Notes: generated by a model from the letters alone, not told the origin. A DNA stretch of 64,000 nt from Actinacidiphila yeochonensis CN732 (GCF_000745345.1 NZ_JQNR01000002.1:186001-250000); one strand, 5' to 3'; positions 24,946 through 34,339 are shown, counted from the stretch's first letter. Program-made: numbers and translations.

Positions 24946-25323
24946 ATGCCCGCCACCCCGCTCTTTCCGACGGTCAGGGAAATCCCCAAGGACATCAAGT
25001 GCGAACACGAGTTCCACATGCGTGTCCGCAAGTCGATGATCATCGCCTACAACCTGTTCTGGGACCACTTCGACGGACAGCTCACCGCGAGCGGCATCGA
25101 CACCCTCTCCACCACCGCCATGGCCGACGCGGCCCGCGAGATCGGTCAGCGCCCGCCCGGCGGACCGGAGACCGAGAACCTGATCCGCTCCCTCCTCCAC
25201 CAGATCCGCAAGGCCCACGACGCCAGCCGGGTCGACACCACCGGCTCCGCCATCGAGCAGGCGGTCGCCGCGGCCCGGACGTCCGGCCAGCCGGTTGTTC
25301 TGGTCCTTCCCGTCCAGCAGTAG
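24946..25323 (+). CDS. Hypothetical protein, first gene of the Mom operon
   Basis: A 125-residue, mostly helical protein. ATG 24946 is preferred because GGGAG lies four bases upstream and the regulon promoter is just before it; GTG 24907 is an alternative. No recognised motif. It opens a rightward run of nine genes ending with an ATP-grasp enzyme. Confidence 0.55.
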   Translation: MPATPLFPTVREIPKDIKCEHEFHMRVRKSMIIAYNLFWDHFDGQLTASGIDTLSTTAMADAAREIGQRPPGGPETENLIRSLLHQIRKAHDASRVDTTGSAIEQAVAAARTSGQPVVLVLPVQQ

Positions 25324-25435
25324 CAGCGGCGCCGGGTCGGCCAGCCCGCCAGGCTGGCCGACCCGCACGGTGACGTGCGACCCGTTCCGGCCGACACGTC
25401 CCGCCGCACCCACGCCCTCCCGCTCGGAAGACGCG

Positions 25436-25693
25436 ATGGACAGCCCCACCAGCTTCACCCTGCTCATCCTCACCATCACCCGACCAGGCGGATACCTCGC
25501 GCTGGACCTCGTCTACGGCCTCAGCGCCACCCACCCGGACAAGGAAGCCGCCCGGGACCTCGTCGCCCAGATGCTGACCGACCGGATCACCAGCCACCCC
25601 CAGGAAATCCAGCTCCTGCGCCTCGCGTGCGACACCTGGCCACTCAAGCCCGAGGTCACCGGCTTCACCGTCACCGTCGAGACACCCGCCTGA
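25436..25693 (+). CDS. Small hypothetical protein
   Basis: An 85-residue protein with alternating hydrophobic residues at both ends (FTLLILTITRPG, GFTVTVETPA), suggesting a small beta-rich fold with a central helix. Member of the 24.9-31.4 kb operon. Not recognised. Confidence 0.5.
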   Translation: MDSPTSFTLLILTITRPGGYLALDLVYGLSATHPDKEAARDLVAQMLTDRITSHPQEIQLLRLACDTWPLKPEVTGFTVTVETPA

Positions 25694-25711
25694 CCACATC
25701 AGGAGCCCACG

Positions 25712-25945
25712 GTGCCCACTGCACAGCCCACCGACAAGCCCAAGCGCCACGTCGCCCCCATCAAGCGCGTACACACCGCCGACGGCAGCGTGTGCACCCA
25801 CCCCATCGCCCCCACCGGCAGCCCCCGTACGTCGGAGTGCCCCGGCGGGTTCGGCTACACCGCAGCCTGTTGGTGCGGTTGGAGCACGAACAGCGGCCTG
25901 CGCGCGATCGTCGAGGAGAACGCCCGCGGCCACCGCACCCGCTGA
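25712..25945 (+). CDS. Small Cys-containing protein
   Basis: A 77-residue protein, GTG start with AGGAG upstream. Four Cys (residues ~28, 43, 53 and 55, including CWCGW) and a His could bind a metal. Basic ends. Same operon; function unknown. Confidence 0.5.
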   Translation: MPTAQPTDKPKRHVAPIKRVHTADGSVCTHPIAPTGSPRTSECPGGFGYTAACWCGWSTNSGLRAIVEENARGHRTR

Positions 25946-26094
25946 CCGGCCGCCCCAGCACGTTGACCGGCTCGCGTCGGCCCGCGGACCCGGGCCCACC
26001 GCGGCGGCCTCGATCGCCGCCTGAACCACGACCGTGCACGGTCCCCGCCTACACGGCACCCCGCTGCACCCCGGCCGAAGGGACACCCACCCCT

Positions 26095-26508
26095 GTGAGC
26101 ACCACCGGCACCGAAGCCGCCATCCGCACCGCCCTGCACGAGGCGCTGACCGCGTACCGCGCCACCGGCAGCGCCGCCGCTGACCACGCCCTTGCCGTGT
26201 ACTCCTGCTCGCTCGCCGCCCACGTGGTGCTGCGGCACGATCCGCGCGCTGTGGCCCTCGTGATCGTGGAGGGTGATTCCCCGAACTGGCGGAGCGTCCG
26301 CGGCGTGGTCGGCGCCGACGGCACCGTGCGTCCCCTGACCGACGACGAGGACGAGGACGTGGAAGAGGCCGACGCCGTGCACAACCTGGTCGACGGCAAC
26401 GCCGCGTCGTGGCGGCCGCTGTGCAGTCGCTTCGACCGCGGGTACGGCGTGTACCACCTGGACCTCGACAAGGCCCGCGACGCGGGAACCGCCCTGCTCG
26501 CGAAGTAG
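26095..26508 (+). CDS. Hypothetical protein with acidic segment
   Basis: A 137-residue protein with a helical N-terminus, a hydrophobic middle (VALVIVEGDSPNW) and an acidic run (DDEDEDVEEAD) before a C-terminal alpha/beta part. GTG start after GAAGGG. Same operon. Not recognised. Confidence 0.5.
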   Translation: MSTTGTEAAIRTALHEALTAYRATGSAAADHALAVYSCSLAAHVVLRHDPRAVALVIVEGDSPNWRSVRGVVGADGTVRPLTDDEDEDVEEADAVHNLVDGNAASWRPLCSRFDRGYGVYHLDLDKARDAGTALLAK

Positions 26509-26663
26509 CCCACCCCCTGCCGCGCCTTGGCTACTCGCCCGGGCCCGGGCGCGGCACTCCTGAAGCGACAACTCATGAGCGCATCTGCGCCGAACACCGT
26601 GCCAACCGGTCCGGCGCAACCCGCCGCCGTCACATCTCCCGTTCCCCTCGAAGGACTTCCGCC

Positions 26664-27200
26664 TTGCACATCGACCTGGAAACCACCGTTGCCGCGCTGA
26701 AAGCCGGCGACCACGTCCACGCCCACGGCGCGGACAGCCGAGGCGTCGACACCTCCCGCGCCGGCTACCTTCTGGCCGCGCCCCGTCCCGAGACCGGACA
26801 GCGCAGCAGCGGCCGTGCCGAGGGCTGGCTCGTCTACGTCGGCAAGCGAGGTGATGCCCCAGCCCTGTCCAACCGGCTCATGCTCTACCCGGACACAGGA
26901 CGCATCGCGCACACTCCCGAGCAGGATCTCAGCCTGTGGCGCGCCACCACGCTGCGGGAGACCGGCGCGAGCTCACGCACCACGAACCTGCGGATTCGCT
27001 TCGGCGGCCAGGCCACGCGCAGCGCCGTCGAACCGACCCAGGACACCACCGTGTGCGTCACCTACAACACCGAAGGCTGGTACAGCCTGGACGCTACGGA
27101 CGACAACTGCACGCAGGTCTTCGAATGCCGCCTCGGCACGAAGATCTGGTGGGCACCGCTGCCGGACGCCCCGGTGGGCCTGTTCGCCGACGTCCTGTGA
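26664..27200 (+). CDS. Hypothetical protein coupled to the Mom-like gene
   Basis: A 178-residue protein translated from TTG 26664 with GAAGGA upstream. It is beta-rich with three aromatic-containing strands near the C-terminus. Its TGA overlaps the GTG of the Mom-like gene, so the two products are probably made in fixed ratio. It could be a partner in DNA modification, but no motif shows this. Confidence 0.5.
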   Translation: MHIDLETTVAALKAGDHVHAHGADSRGVDTSRAGYLLAAPRPETGQRSSGRAEGWLVYVGKRGDAPALSNRLMLYPDTGRIAHTPEQDLSLWRATTLRETGASSRTTNLRIRFGGQATRSAVEPTQDTTVCVTYNTEGWYSLDATDDNCTQVFECRLGTKIWWAPLPDAPVGLFADVL

Positions 27201-28087
27201 TCACTGCCTACCAGCAGGCCCTGCCTCTCGCCGAGTTGACGGAGGTCCCCACCGCCTCCGACTGGTGCAGACGCTGGACCCATCGCACACCCTCCTGGCG
27301 GCACCGGAGCGACGGAGGCTTTGACGCCAGCTGCTTCGAGGTCCATCCCCTGCCGGAGAAGCCGGCCAAGGCCTTCGTCCTCGCGCACCACTACTCGGCT
27401 TCCTACCCGTCGGCTACCAGGAGATTTGGCCTCTACCGGGTGGATTCGGGCGAGGCCCGGCTCTCCGGGGTGGCCGTCTTCGGCATCCCGGCCGGCGCGA
27501 ACGTGCTCACGCGATCACTGCCCGAACTGGACCCCAATGTGGAATCGTTGGTGTGCTCAAGGTTCGTGCTGACCGACGCCTGTCCCGGAAATTCCGAGTC
27601 GTGGTTCCTGTCGAGATGCTTCTCCGAGCTGCGCGCCGTCGGCGTCAAGGGGGTCGTTTCCTTCGCTGATCCCGTTCCCCGGCGCAGTGCGGACGGCAGA
27701 CTCACCGCCATCGGACATATAGGGCGAATCTATCAAGCGACGAACGCCGTCTACACGGGCCGCGCGACAGCACGCACTCTCGTCCTCCTGCCTGACGGCA
27801 CCATCCTCCACGACCGGGCCGCCCAGAAAATCCGCAGGCAGGAGCAGGGTCACCGGTACTGCGAGGAGAAACTGATCCAGTTCGGCGCCGCCGTCCCGCG
27901 AGCCGGAGCGGATCCCGCCGAGTGGCTGCGCCAGGCCCTGGCCGACATCGGCGCCCGCAGGATCAGACATCGCGGTGCACATCGTTACATTTTTCGGCTG
28001 GGGGCCAACCGCCGGGAACGCGAGGCCATCCGCCTGGGCGACCCGCCCCTGACTGCGTACCCGAAGCTCCCCGACCCGCCCGGCTGA
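27197..28087 (+). CDS. Mom-like GNAT acyltransferase, putative DNA adenine modification enzyme
   Basis: The 296-residue product has HHYSASYP (64-71), SRFVLTD (121-127), GNSES (131-135), VVSFAD (153-158) and GHIGRIYQATNAVYTGR (173-189). These resemble the GNAT-fold Mom protein of phage Mu, in which an NSES segment is followed by VVSFAD. Mom converts adenine in DNA to N6-(methylcarbamoyl)adenine, blocking restriction enzymes. Actinobacterial and actinophage homologues are longer and share the HHYS motif. Coupled to the gene before it. In Mu, Mom is under strict control because it is toxic; here it is under the shared regulon promoter. Family assignment from memory of motifs. Confidence 0.75.
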   Translation: MITAYQQALPLAELTEVPTASDWCRRWTHRTPSWRHRSDGGFDASCFEVHPLPEKPAKAFVLAHHYSASYPSATRRFGLYRVDSGEARLSGVAVFGIPAGANVLTRSLPELDPNVESLVCSRFVLTDACPGNSESWFLSRCFSELRAVGVKGVVSFADPVPRRSADGRLTAIGHIGRIYQATNAVYTGRATARTLVLLPDGTILHDRAAQKIRRQEQGHRYCEEKLIQFGAAVPRAGADPAEWLRQALADIGARRIRHRGAHRYIFRLGANRREREAIRLGDPPLTAYPKLPDPPG

Positions 28088-28174
28088 GCGACGCCCCTGC
28101 GACATCGCCGGCCTCCATCCACAGGCGCTCTCCTCCACTCTGCGTCGAACCCCGCGAAGAGGAGAGCGATCCCG

Positions 28175-29209
28175 ATGCCCGTCCCTCGGATCACCCACGT
28201 CCGCACGCTTGAGGACGATGCGGCCACCACATGGATCAGCCGGTGGTGGCCCACCCTCTACGAGGCCGACCCGCGGGCGACCGCCTACCAGTCACCGCAG
28301 TGGGTGACCGCCTGGCTGCGCCAACTGCCCTCCTCCAGCAGCCCCGTCGTCATGACCGTCGCCGACGAAGGAGGCGTCAGCGCCGCCCTCCCGCTTGCCC
28401 GGCACCGCACCGGATCCACCGACGTGATCTCCGCCCTCACGCCGTACGCCGAGTACAACGACCTCGTCGGCCCCGGCGCCCGACACCCCCACATCGTCCA
28501 GGCCCTCGCGGCCGACCTCGACCAGCTCCTCCAGGACGGACAGAACCCCGAACTGGCCCACGTCCCCCTCCACTCCGCGCTCGGTCGCGCCCTCGACGGC
28601 CGATCCGCCTGGCACGCGACCCGCACACGCACAGCTCTCGTGCCGCTCCCGCTCGACTGGGAGGCCCTGCCCGGCAACCTGCGGCGCCAGCACGCCAAGC
28701 GGGAGCGGCGGATCCGCGCCGGCCACGCGATCACCTACGCCCGCACCCGCACCACCGGCGAACTCCTCCGGATGCAACCGGAACTGGAGCGACTCCACGC
28801 CGCCCGCTGGGCATCGGCTCCGCGGCTGAGCACGTCCCAGCCCGACTGGGGAGCTGTGCTGAGCGAACTCACCGACACCACCGCCTTCATCGCCACCATC
28901 ACCATCGACGGCACTCTCGCCGCCGCCCAGCTCTGCCTCTACCGCGGCACGACGTGCTGGTCACTCAGACCCGCCATGAACCCCGACGCCGCCCGGCTGG
29001 CTCCCGGACACCTTCTGCTGCGCCGGCTCATCGACGACCTGTCCAGCCACGGATTCACCGGCCTCGACCTCGGCCGCACGGCCGAGACCGACGGGCAGAC
29101 CGGCTACAAGGAGCAGTACCAGCCGCGGTGGAGCATCGCGCTGAGCTTCACGCCGATCCGGCCGCCCCGTCCGGCTGCCGGGCAGGTGGCACTCGCCACG
29201 TCGGCCTGA
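28175..29209 (+). CDS. FemAB/GNAT-like acyltransferase (BioF2/CelD type)
   Basis: The 344-residue protein has the double-GNAT character of the Acetyltransf_6 group: an N-terminal PRATAYQSPQWVTAWL segment, a basic middle (RQHAKRERRIRAGH), IDGTLAAAQLCLYRG and the late GLDLGRTAETDGQTGYKEQY. Such proteins transfer acyl or aminoacyl groups to sugars, peptidoglycan or small molecules. Same operon as the Mom-like gene; substrate unknown. Confidence 0.75.
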   Translation: MPVPRITHVRTLEDDAATTWISRWWPTLYEADPRATAYQSPQWVTAWLRQLPSSSSPVVMTVADEGGVSAALPLARHRTGSTDVISALTPYAEYNDLVGPGARHPHIVQALAADLDQLLQDGQNPELAHVPLHSALGRALDGRSAWHATRTRTALVPLPLDWEALPGNLRRQHAKRERRIRAGHAITYARTRTTGELLRMQPELERLHAARWASAPRLSTSQPDWGAVLSELTDTTAFIATITIDGTLAAAQLCLYRGTTCWSLRPAMNPDAARLAPGHLLLRRLIDDLSSHGFTGLDLGRTAETDGQTGYKEQYQPRWSIALSFTPIRPPRPAAGQVALATSA

Positions 29210-29339
29210 ACGCAACCCGGACGGTCACCGCCAGGCGTCGCGCTGCGCGAGCACCTCGCCGCCAGGCGCCGGCCGCTGTCCACAGGCCGTCGGCCGCACC
29301 ATCACCCCGAACCCGACCAACCCCCCGAAGGACGACGGC

Positions 29340-30089
29340 ATGTCCCTGAACGGCTCCAAGCGCCGCGCCGGCGCCGGCGCCAGCGCCCAGCGCATGGCCG
29401 ACACCATCCGCGCCGACGAGCGCAGGAAGCAACACCGCACGGCTGCCTGGGCCGTTCCTCTCCTCGTCGCACCCGCCGCCGGAGGCGCCGCCTACCTGAC
29501 GGCCACGGTGACCAGCGTCCGCGCCGGCTTCGCCGTCGCCCTGACCATCACCGTCCTTGCACTGCGACGCCTCTACCGCAACGGCGGCAGCACCTGGGCC
29601 CGCGGGGCCGCCGGCGAACGGAAGACGGCGCGCATCCTGCGCACCCTCGTCTGGTGCGGCCTCGGAGCCTGGACCGTCATCCACGACTTCCGCGTCGGCT
29701 CCAAATACAACGGCGACCACCTCGTCATAGGCCGCTGCGGCCCCGTGTACGTCGACACCAAGACCTGGAACGCCAAGAACGCCCGCGTCACCACCGACCG
29801 CCACGGCCGCCTCTGGTACGGCCGCTACCCCCAGAACAAGACCATCGAGACCGTCCTGTGGGAAGCCGACTCCGCAGCACAAGCCCTCGGACACCCGGTC
29901 CGTGCCGTCATCGCCGTCCACCACGCCCCCGTCCCCCGCGGAGGCCTGTACAGCGGCGGAGTGACCATCGTCCAGTCCAGCGAACTGCGGCGCCACCTGC
30001 GTGACCTGCCGCGGGTTCCCGGCTGGAACCGGACCCGCGTCGCCTCGACATACCGGCTTGCCCGCCACCGTCTCCAGCCCGCCGCATAA
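29340..30089 (+). CDS. NERD-domain membrane-anchored nuclease-related protein
   Basis: The 249-residue protein has two hydrophobic helices (about 35-80) then a NERD-type domain: GAAGERKTARILRTL, DFRVGSKYNGDHLVIG and VYVDTKTWNAK, with the D...D-T-K residues expected for a restriction-endonuclease-like core. NERD domains occur in DNA-processing and plasmid-maintenance proteins. In a DNA-modification operon it could be a linked nuclease, which is inference. Confidence 0.75.
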   Translation: MSLNGSKRRAGAGASAQRMADTIRADERRKQHRTAAWAVPLLVAPAAGGAAYLTATVTSVRAGFAVALTITVLALRRLYRNGGSTWARGAAGERKTARILRTLVWCGLGAWTVIHDFRVGSKYNGDHLVIGRCGPVYVDTKTWNAKNARVTTDRHGRLWYGRYPQNKTIETVLWEADSAAQALGHPVRAVIAVHHAPVPRGGLYSGGVTIVQSSELRRHLRDLPRVPGWNRTRVASTYRLARHRLQPAA

Positions 30090-30139
30090 GGCCCGCCATC
30101 CGCACACCGAGTTGCTCGCACCCAACCCGAGGACGAACC

Positions 30140-31405
30140 ATGACCATCGCCATCGTCGACGGCTACTCGACCGGAGCCGCCCTCGCAGCGCGGCTTCACC
30201 ACCTGGGAGTGCCCTGCTCCCACATCCAGAGCCAGCCCGTCGCCCACGACTTCCTGCGCCGCACCTTCGACCCGAAGCACTACACCCGTGATCACGGCTT
30301 CGTCCCGGACGCTGCGGACCTGGCGGACCTGCTCAGACGAGACGGGACCACGCGCGTCGTCGCCGGCACCGAGTCCGGGGTCACCCTCGCCGAGACCCTC
30401 TCTCACACCCTGGGGCTGCCCACCAACCGGCCCGAGCAGCGAGCAGCCCGCCGCGACAAGAACCTCATGGCCGCCGCCGTCAGCGCCGCCCGCCTCGCCA
30501 CCCCGCGCACGCAACTCGTCACGTCCGCCACCGCCGCGGCCAGCTGGTTCACCGCCTCCGGCCTCCCGGAAGCCGTCGTCAAGCCTCTCGACTCCGCCGG
30601 CTCGGACGGGGTGCGCTTCTGCCGCACACCCGCAGAGGTCCGCGACGCGACCAACACCGTGCTGCACAGCCGCACCGTCTTCGGCCGCCCCAACACCGCC
30701 GCCCTCGTCCAGGAACGCCTCATCGGCACCGAGTTCTACATCAACACCGTCTCCCTTGACGGCCGGCACAAAGTCGCCGAGACCTGGCGCTACAGCAAAC
30801 TGGTCGGCCCCGGAGGCGGCCCCATCTACGACTACGAGGAGCCCGTGCCGGCGGACACCGGCGAAGCCCGCCTCGTGCGCGACTTCACCTTCGCCGTCCT
30901 CGACGCCCTCGGCATCCGCAACTCCGCGGCCCACACGGAGGTCATGCTCACCCGGCGCGGTCCCGTCCTGATCGAGACGGGCGCCCGCCTCGGCGGCGCG
31001 ACGGCCCCAGCCGTCGTCGAACGCTACTGCGGCATGTCGCAGACTGCGCTGGCCGCCGCCGCCCTGGCCTCCCCGCAGGCATTCGACGACTTCGAGGACC
31101 ACCGCCTCACCTGGTCCGGGGCCCTGCGCAACGTCGAATTCATCAACCACCGCACCGGTCACGCCGACCACGCCGCGATGACCCGCGTCGCCACGCTGCC
31201 CAGCGCCGTAGCGGTCTGCCCCGCAGTCGACCACGGTGATCCACTCCAGCCGACCACGGACCTGCTCAGCACTCCCGGATTCCTGTACCTCGCCGCAGAA
31301 TCGGCGGACCTCGTGGAGCGCGACTACGCCGTGCTGAGGGACTGGGAGCGGCAAGGGCTGCACACCGGCGATATGGCGGTGCCGGCCGGCAGCATCCGTG
31401 CATGA
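30140..31405 (+). CDS. ATP-grasp enzyme
   Basis: The 421-residue protein has the ATP-grasp layout: N-terminal pre-grasp domain, KNLMAAAVSAARLATPRT, the substrate/ATP lid AVVKPLDSAGSDGVRFC, LVQERLIGTEFYINTVS and the metal site HTEVMLTRRGPVLIETGARLG (split here only by quotation; residues about 268-288). These enzymes join a carboxylate to an amine or thiol using ATP. Last gene of the Mom operon, followed by a terminator. Substrate unknown. Confidence 0.82.
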   Translation: MTIAIVDGYSTGAALAARLHHLGVPCSHIQSQPVAHDFLRRTFDPKHYTRDHGFVPDAADLADLLRRDGTTRVVAGTESGVTLAETLSHTLGLPTNRPEQRAARRDKNLMAAAVSAARLATPRTQLVTSATAAASWFTASGLPEAVVKPLDSAGSDGVRFCRTPAEVRDATNTVLHSRTVFGRPNTAALVQERLIGTEFYINTVSLDGRHKVAETWRYSKLVGPGGGPIYDYEEPVPADTGEARLVRDFTFAVLDALGIRNSAAHTEVMLTRRGPVLIETGARLGGATAPAVVERYCGMSQTALAAAALASPQAFDDFEDHRLTWSGALRNVEFINHRTGHADHAAMTRVATLPSAVAVCPAVDHGDPLQPTTDLLSTPGFLYLAAESADLVERDYAVLRDWERQGLHTGDMAVPAGSIRA

Positions 31406-31629
31406 GCCGTGCGCAGCCCGGCGCGGACCTCCGTGCCCCGAGTGCCGGCCGCCGTGCGAGCCGCACCTGCAGACGGTCTGCCGGGTGGCGCGAGCACTCT
31501 GCCCGACACGGGGCACAGGGCAGGGGAAAATCCGTGCTCAGGCGCGTGGTCAGCAGTATCGTGAAGCCACGAGCCGTCCGCGCGGAGTGCCACCCCCCCC
31601 CGACACTCCGCCCCGACCTCGCCCGGTGA

Positions 31630-31674
31630 GGCTCCGGCCTCCGCGCTTTCCCCCCGAGACCGCGGGCCGGAGCC
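31630..31674. terminator. Hairpin between convergent operons
   Basis: A 10-bp perfect stem (GGCTCCGGCC / GGCCGGAGCC) with a 25-base loop, ending at the stop of the leftward gene. The upstream 31406-31629 stretch has no supportable gene and includes a C9 run. Confidence 0.6.
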
Positions 31675-32157
31675 TTACGGCTGCCCAGCTCCGGTCACGA
31701 AGGCGCGTACCAGCGAGGCGCCCAGCAACGTCAACTGCATCACGCCGCCGACGTCCTCGACCAAGTGCACCTGGACCAACTCCGTCGCCCTGCCGTCAGT
31801 GTGCGCGAGGGCCACGCTGCTGTCACCGAGTGCGGTGAGCAGCTTGCGCTGCCGAGCGGTCAACGCGGCCCAGCGTCCGCGCGGAGTGACCCTCCAGGCG
31901 GTGCCGCCCTGGAACGTCAGCGCCTCGTCGGCTTCCAGCCGGTAACCGTCTGCGTCCTCCCGGTAGATCCACTCCTCGGCCAGCATCGCCGCCACCAGCC
32001 GGGTGCTGACCTCCCCCGGCAAGTGCCCCAAGCGGTGGGAGCCGGCGCACTTGAGGTACTGCCGCTCCCGCGCAGTGGGACCCCGCGCACCGTCGGGCTG
32101 CGCAGAACCGGACCCGCTGACGCGACCGGATCCCGCGAGGGACAGGCTGTTCGACAC
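31675..32157 (-). CDS. Hypothetical winged-helix-like protein
   Basis: The 160-residue product (GTG 32157 after GAGGAGGGAG) has a helical first half, a beta-hairpin stretch (EALTFQGGTAWRVTPRGRW) and a conserved LTARQRKLLTAL helix. The pattern of helix, hairpin and helix resembles winged-helix proteins, weakly. Last gene of a six-gene leftward operon from the 35582-35632 promoter. Confidence 0.5.
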   Translation of the reverse strand: MSNSLSLAGSGRVSGSGSAQPDGARGPTARERQYLKCAGSHRLGHLPGEVSTRLVAAMLAEEWIYREDADGYRLEADEALTFQGGTAWRVTPRGRWAALTARQRKLLTALGDSSVALAHTDGRATELVQVHLVEDVGGVMQLTLLGASLVRAFVTGAGQP

Positions 32158-32179
32158 GATCGGTATCTCCCTCCTCTTG

Positions 32180-33439
32180 TCAGACACCGGGCCGGCCGTC
32201 GGCCTGGCCGAGCAGCGACCGGTACTCGGCCTCCCGACGCCGGTGCCGCCTCGCGGCACGCTCCGCCCGCCTCTGCTCGTCCAGCAGCTTCCGCAGCTCC
32301 TCGCGGGCCTGGGCGCGCTGGGAAAGGACGTTGGCCTGAGCGGCCGCCAACTGCAGAGCAGCTCGGTCGGACCGGGCCAGGTAGTGCAGTGCGAGCGCCC
32401 GCAGGACGGCGGAGCAGTACCGCTCGGCGGCATCGGAGGCGGACATACGGGTCCGCACGCCAGTACGGGCGTGCGCCGACAGGCGGCCCGGCGCGGTAGC
32501 AGTGATCTTCCCGGCCTGCTCGCAGTCCCACAGTCCGCCGACCCGCACACCGAACACCCTTGGCTCGTGCGGGTGTTCATGGCGGAAGGGGCTGGAGTCC
32601 TCGACATGGCCGTAGGTGACGCGGACGCCCTGTGGAAGCGGCTCCGGCCGCCACTGGTCGCAGCCGACCGTGAAACGTCCCTCGAGGCGGCGACCCTCGA
32701 CCTCGTACACCAGGGCCCCGGGCAGGGCCTCGCTGAACTCGACCTCGCGCACCCGCATGGTTCCCATGCCGAGCCCCTTGCTGTCGACCAGGCCGACCGG
32801 CACCCATCCCGGACGGAGCGGACCCAGCGGCCTGGGACGCCGGCGGGAGATGCCGTTGACGGCGTACAGCCGGGACCGTACCCGCGCCCGCGCGGCCCGG
32901 ACGGACGCCGCCTTCGCCTCCTGCTCAGCGGCGAGTTCAGCCTCGTGCTTCGCGTACTCGGCCGCCCTGGTGGTCGCAGCAGTCAGCACCAGCGCGGCAC
33001 GCTCGGGAAGGCGGCTCCAGTGGCGGACGACCGCCTGCACGACAGCTTCCGTACGCCGCCGCGCCCCCGTGGTCAGCTCCCGCTCGATGCCGTTGTCCCG
33101 CAGGTTGACGGCGTACCGGCCGAGGTACCAGCCGGAGGGCGGGTTGTCGGGGTCGATGCCGTCGGTCCAGCCGTGGACGCGGACGTTGTGGACGAAGGGC
33201 TCGTCCTCGCGTGGGGTGCGCCAGTAGTCCTCGCCGCCGTCACAGCCGAACTGGACGCGGACCGTCTCCGGCAGGACCGGCCCGCCCTTGGTGGCTTCGG
33301 GGATCACCACGAAGGAACCGCGGACGTGCCGGCCCCGTACGACGTAGCGCGTCCGGCCGTACTTCAAGAGGTGGACATCGAAGGTCAGCAGGCCGAGTGC
33401 GGGGTTGCTGGGGCGGAGGGCAGAGCGGGTGCCCCGCAT
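32180..33439 (-). CDS. Internally duplicated hypothetical protein
   Basis: A 419-residue protein with two similar halves. Each has a beta-rich segment (RGRHVRGSFVVIPEA; EGRRLEGRFTVGCDQ), a loop with aromatic residues and a helix (AVVQAVVRHWSRLPERAALV; SAVLRALALHYLARSDRAAL). The C-terminus is a long charged coiled coil. The protein at 34789-35430 carries one copy of the same unit. Function unknown; same leftward operon. Confidence 0.55.
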   Translation of the reverse strand: MRGTRSALRPSNPALGLLTFDVHLLKYGRTRYVVRGRHVRGSFVVIPEATKGGPVLPETVRVQFGCDGGEDYWRTPREDEPFVHNVRVHGWTDGIDPDNPPSGWYLGRYAVNLRDNGIERELTTGARRRTEAVVQAVVRHWSRLPERAALVLTAATTRAAEYAKHEAELAAEQEAKAASVRAARARVRSRLYAVNGISRRRPRPLGPLRPGWVPVGLVDSKGLGMGTMRVREVEFSEALPGALVYEVEGRRLEGRFTVGCDQWRPEPLPQGVRVTYGHVEDSSPFRHEHPHEPRVFGVRVGGLWDCEQAGKITATAPGRLSAHARTGVRTRMSASDAAERYCSAVLRALALHYLARSDRAALQLAAAQANVLSQRAQAREELRKLLDEQRRAERAARRHRRREAEYRSLLGQADGRPGV

Positions 33440-33481
33440 CAGATGATCATCTCCTTGGAAGTTGAGTCGGGGGATACGCGT

Positions 33482-33796
33482 TCAGGCCAGCAGGTCGGCC
33501 AGTAAGGAGCGCAGGTCCTGCTCGCTGGCGCATCCGCCGGCCAGAAAGGCCAGTTGGTCGGTGACGCTGGCGTTGATGCTGGATGCGCGCTTGTCGGCGT
33601 CGTTGTGCACCTGGTCGTGCGCGTCCTCGTCGCCGAGTTCGCCGTAGGCGCCGTTGTTGTAGGCGTCGGCGGCCTTGTCGTGGACCGCTTCCAGTACGAC
33701 TTCGTCCAAAGCGCCTTCGTCGACGCCGAGTTCCTCAGCGAGAGCGTCGAGTGCCGGCGTGAGCTGCCAGACCGGAATGTCGTCGGCCAGGGGCAC
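33482..33796 (-). CDS. Small acidic protein
   Basis: A 104-residue acidic, helical protein (GTG 33796, GGAGGAGG upstream). It is rich in Asp/Glu/Ala, with AAGGCASEQDLRSLLADLLA-like ending containing one Cys. Acidic proteins of this kind include antirestriction DNA mimics, but nothing specific supports that here. Confidence 0.45.
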   Translation of the reverse strand: MPLADDIPVWQLTPALDALAEELGVDEGALDEVVLEAVHDKAADAYNNGAYGELGDEDAHDQVHNDADKRASSINASVTDQLAFLAGGCASEQDLRSLLADLLA

Positions 33797-33842
33797 GGGT
33801 CCTCCTCCGGAGGGGCTGGAATTCAGCGGGGCACGGGGTGGT

Positions 33843-34325
33843 TCACGCGGCGCAGGACTTCTCGTGCTGATGCAGGGCGGCCAGCACGGTGACGCCCAAC
33901 AGGCCGTCGCCGTCACCGGACAGCCAGTCCCGGACCGTGGCGTCCTGAGCAAGGCGGCCCAGGCGTGCCGCGAGATCGACCACGTCTACATGCGGCGTTC
34001 CTTCTGCGTCACAGCCGGTCTCGTAGCTGCCCACATCGGGCACGTGCGCAACGAGGTGGCCGTCCGCGGTCATGTAGGGGTCCTGCCACAGCGTGAACAC
34101 GGCGCTCGGAGCGCTGCCCCGTAGCAGATCCGCGAGTTCGTCCGAGCTGCCGAGCGTGGCCTCGTGCACGCCGTAGCAACGACCGAGTTCCAGATGCCGA
34201 GGAGGGTTCTCGCCCTGGCCCCATTCGAGGTCCAGGCTGAACTCGGCGATGGCTTCGAGGACGGCCGGCCGGTCGTTGTCGTCGACGGCGTAGACGTACA
34301 GCTGCAGCGGTGTGCGGTCGGACAG
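33843..34325 (-). CDS. Hypothetical protein with apparent CTG start
   Basis: A 160-residue acidic protein beginning (L)SDRTPLQLYVYAVDDNDRP. AAGGAG lies five bases before CTG 34325, and no ATG, GTG or TTG in frame fits between the upstream gene and the conserved-looking beta strand. The reading frame is open further upstream only through the next gene. No recognised motif. Confidence 0.5.
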   Translation of the reverse strand: MSDRTPLQLYVYAVDDNDRPAVLEAIAEFSLDLEWGQGENPPRHLELGRCYGVHEATLGSSDELADLLRGSAPSAVFTLWQDPYMTADGHLVAHVPDVGSYETGCDAEGTPHVDVVDLAARLGRLAQDATVRDWLSGDGDGLLGVTVLAALHQHEKSCAA

Positions 34326-34339
34326 AGTGGCTCCTTGGT

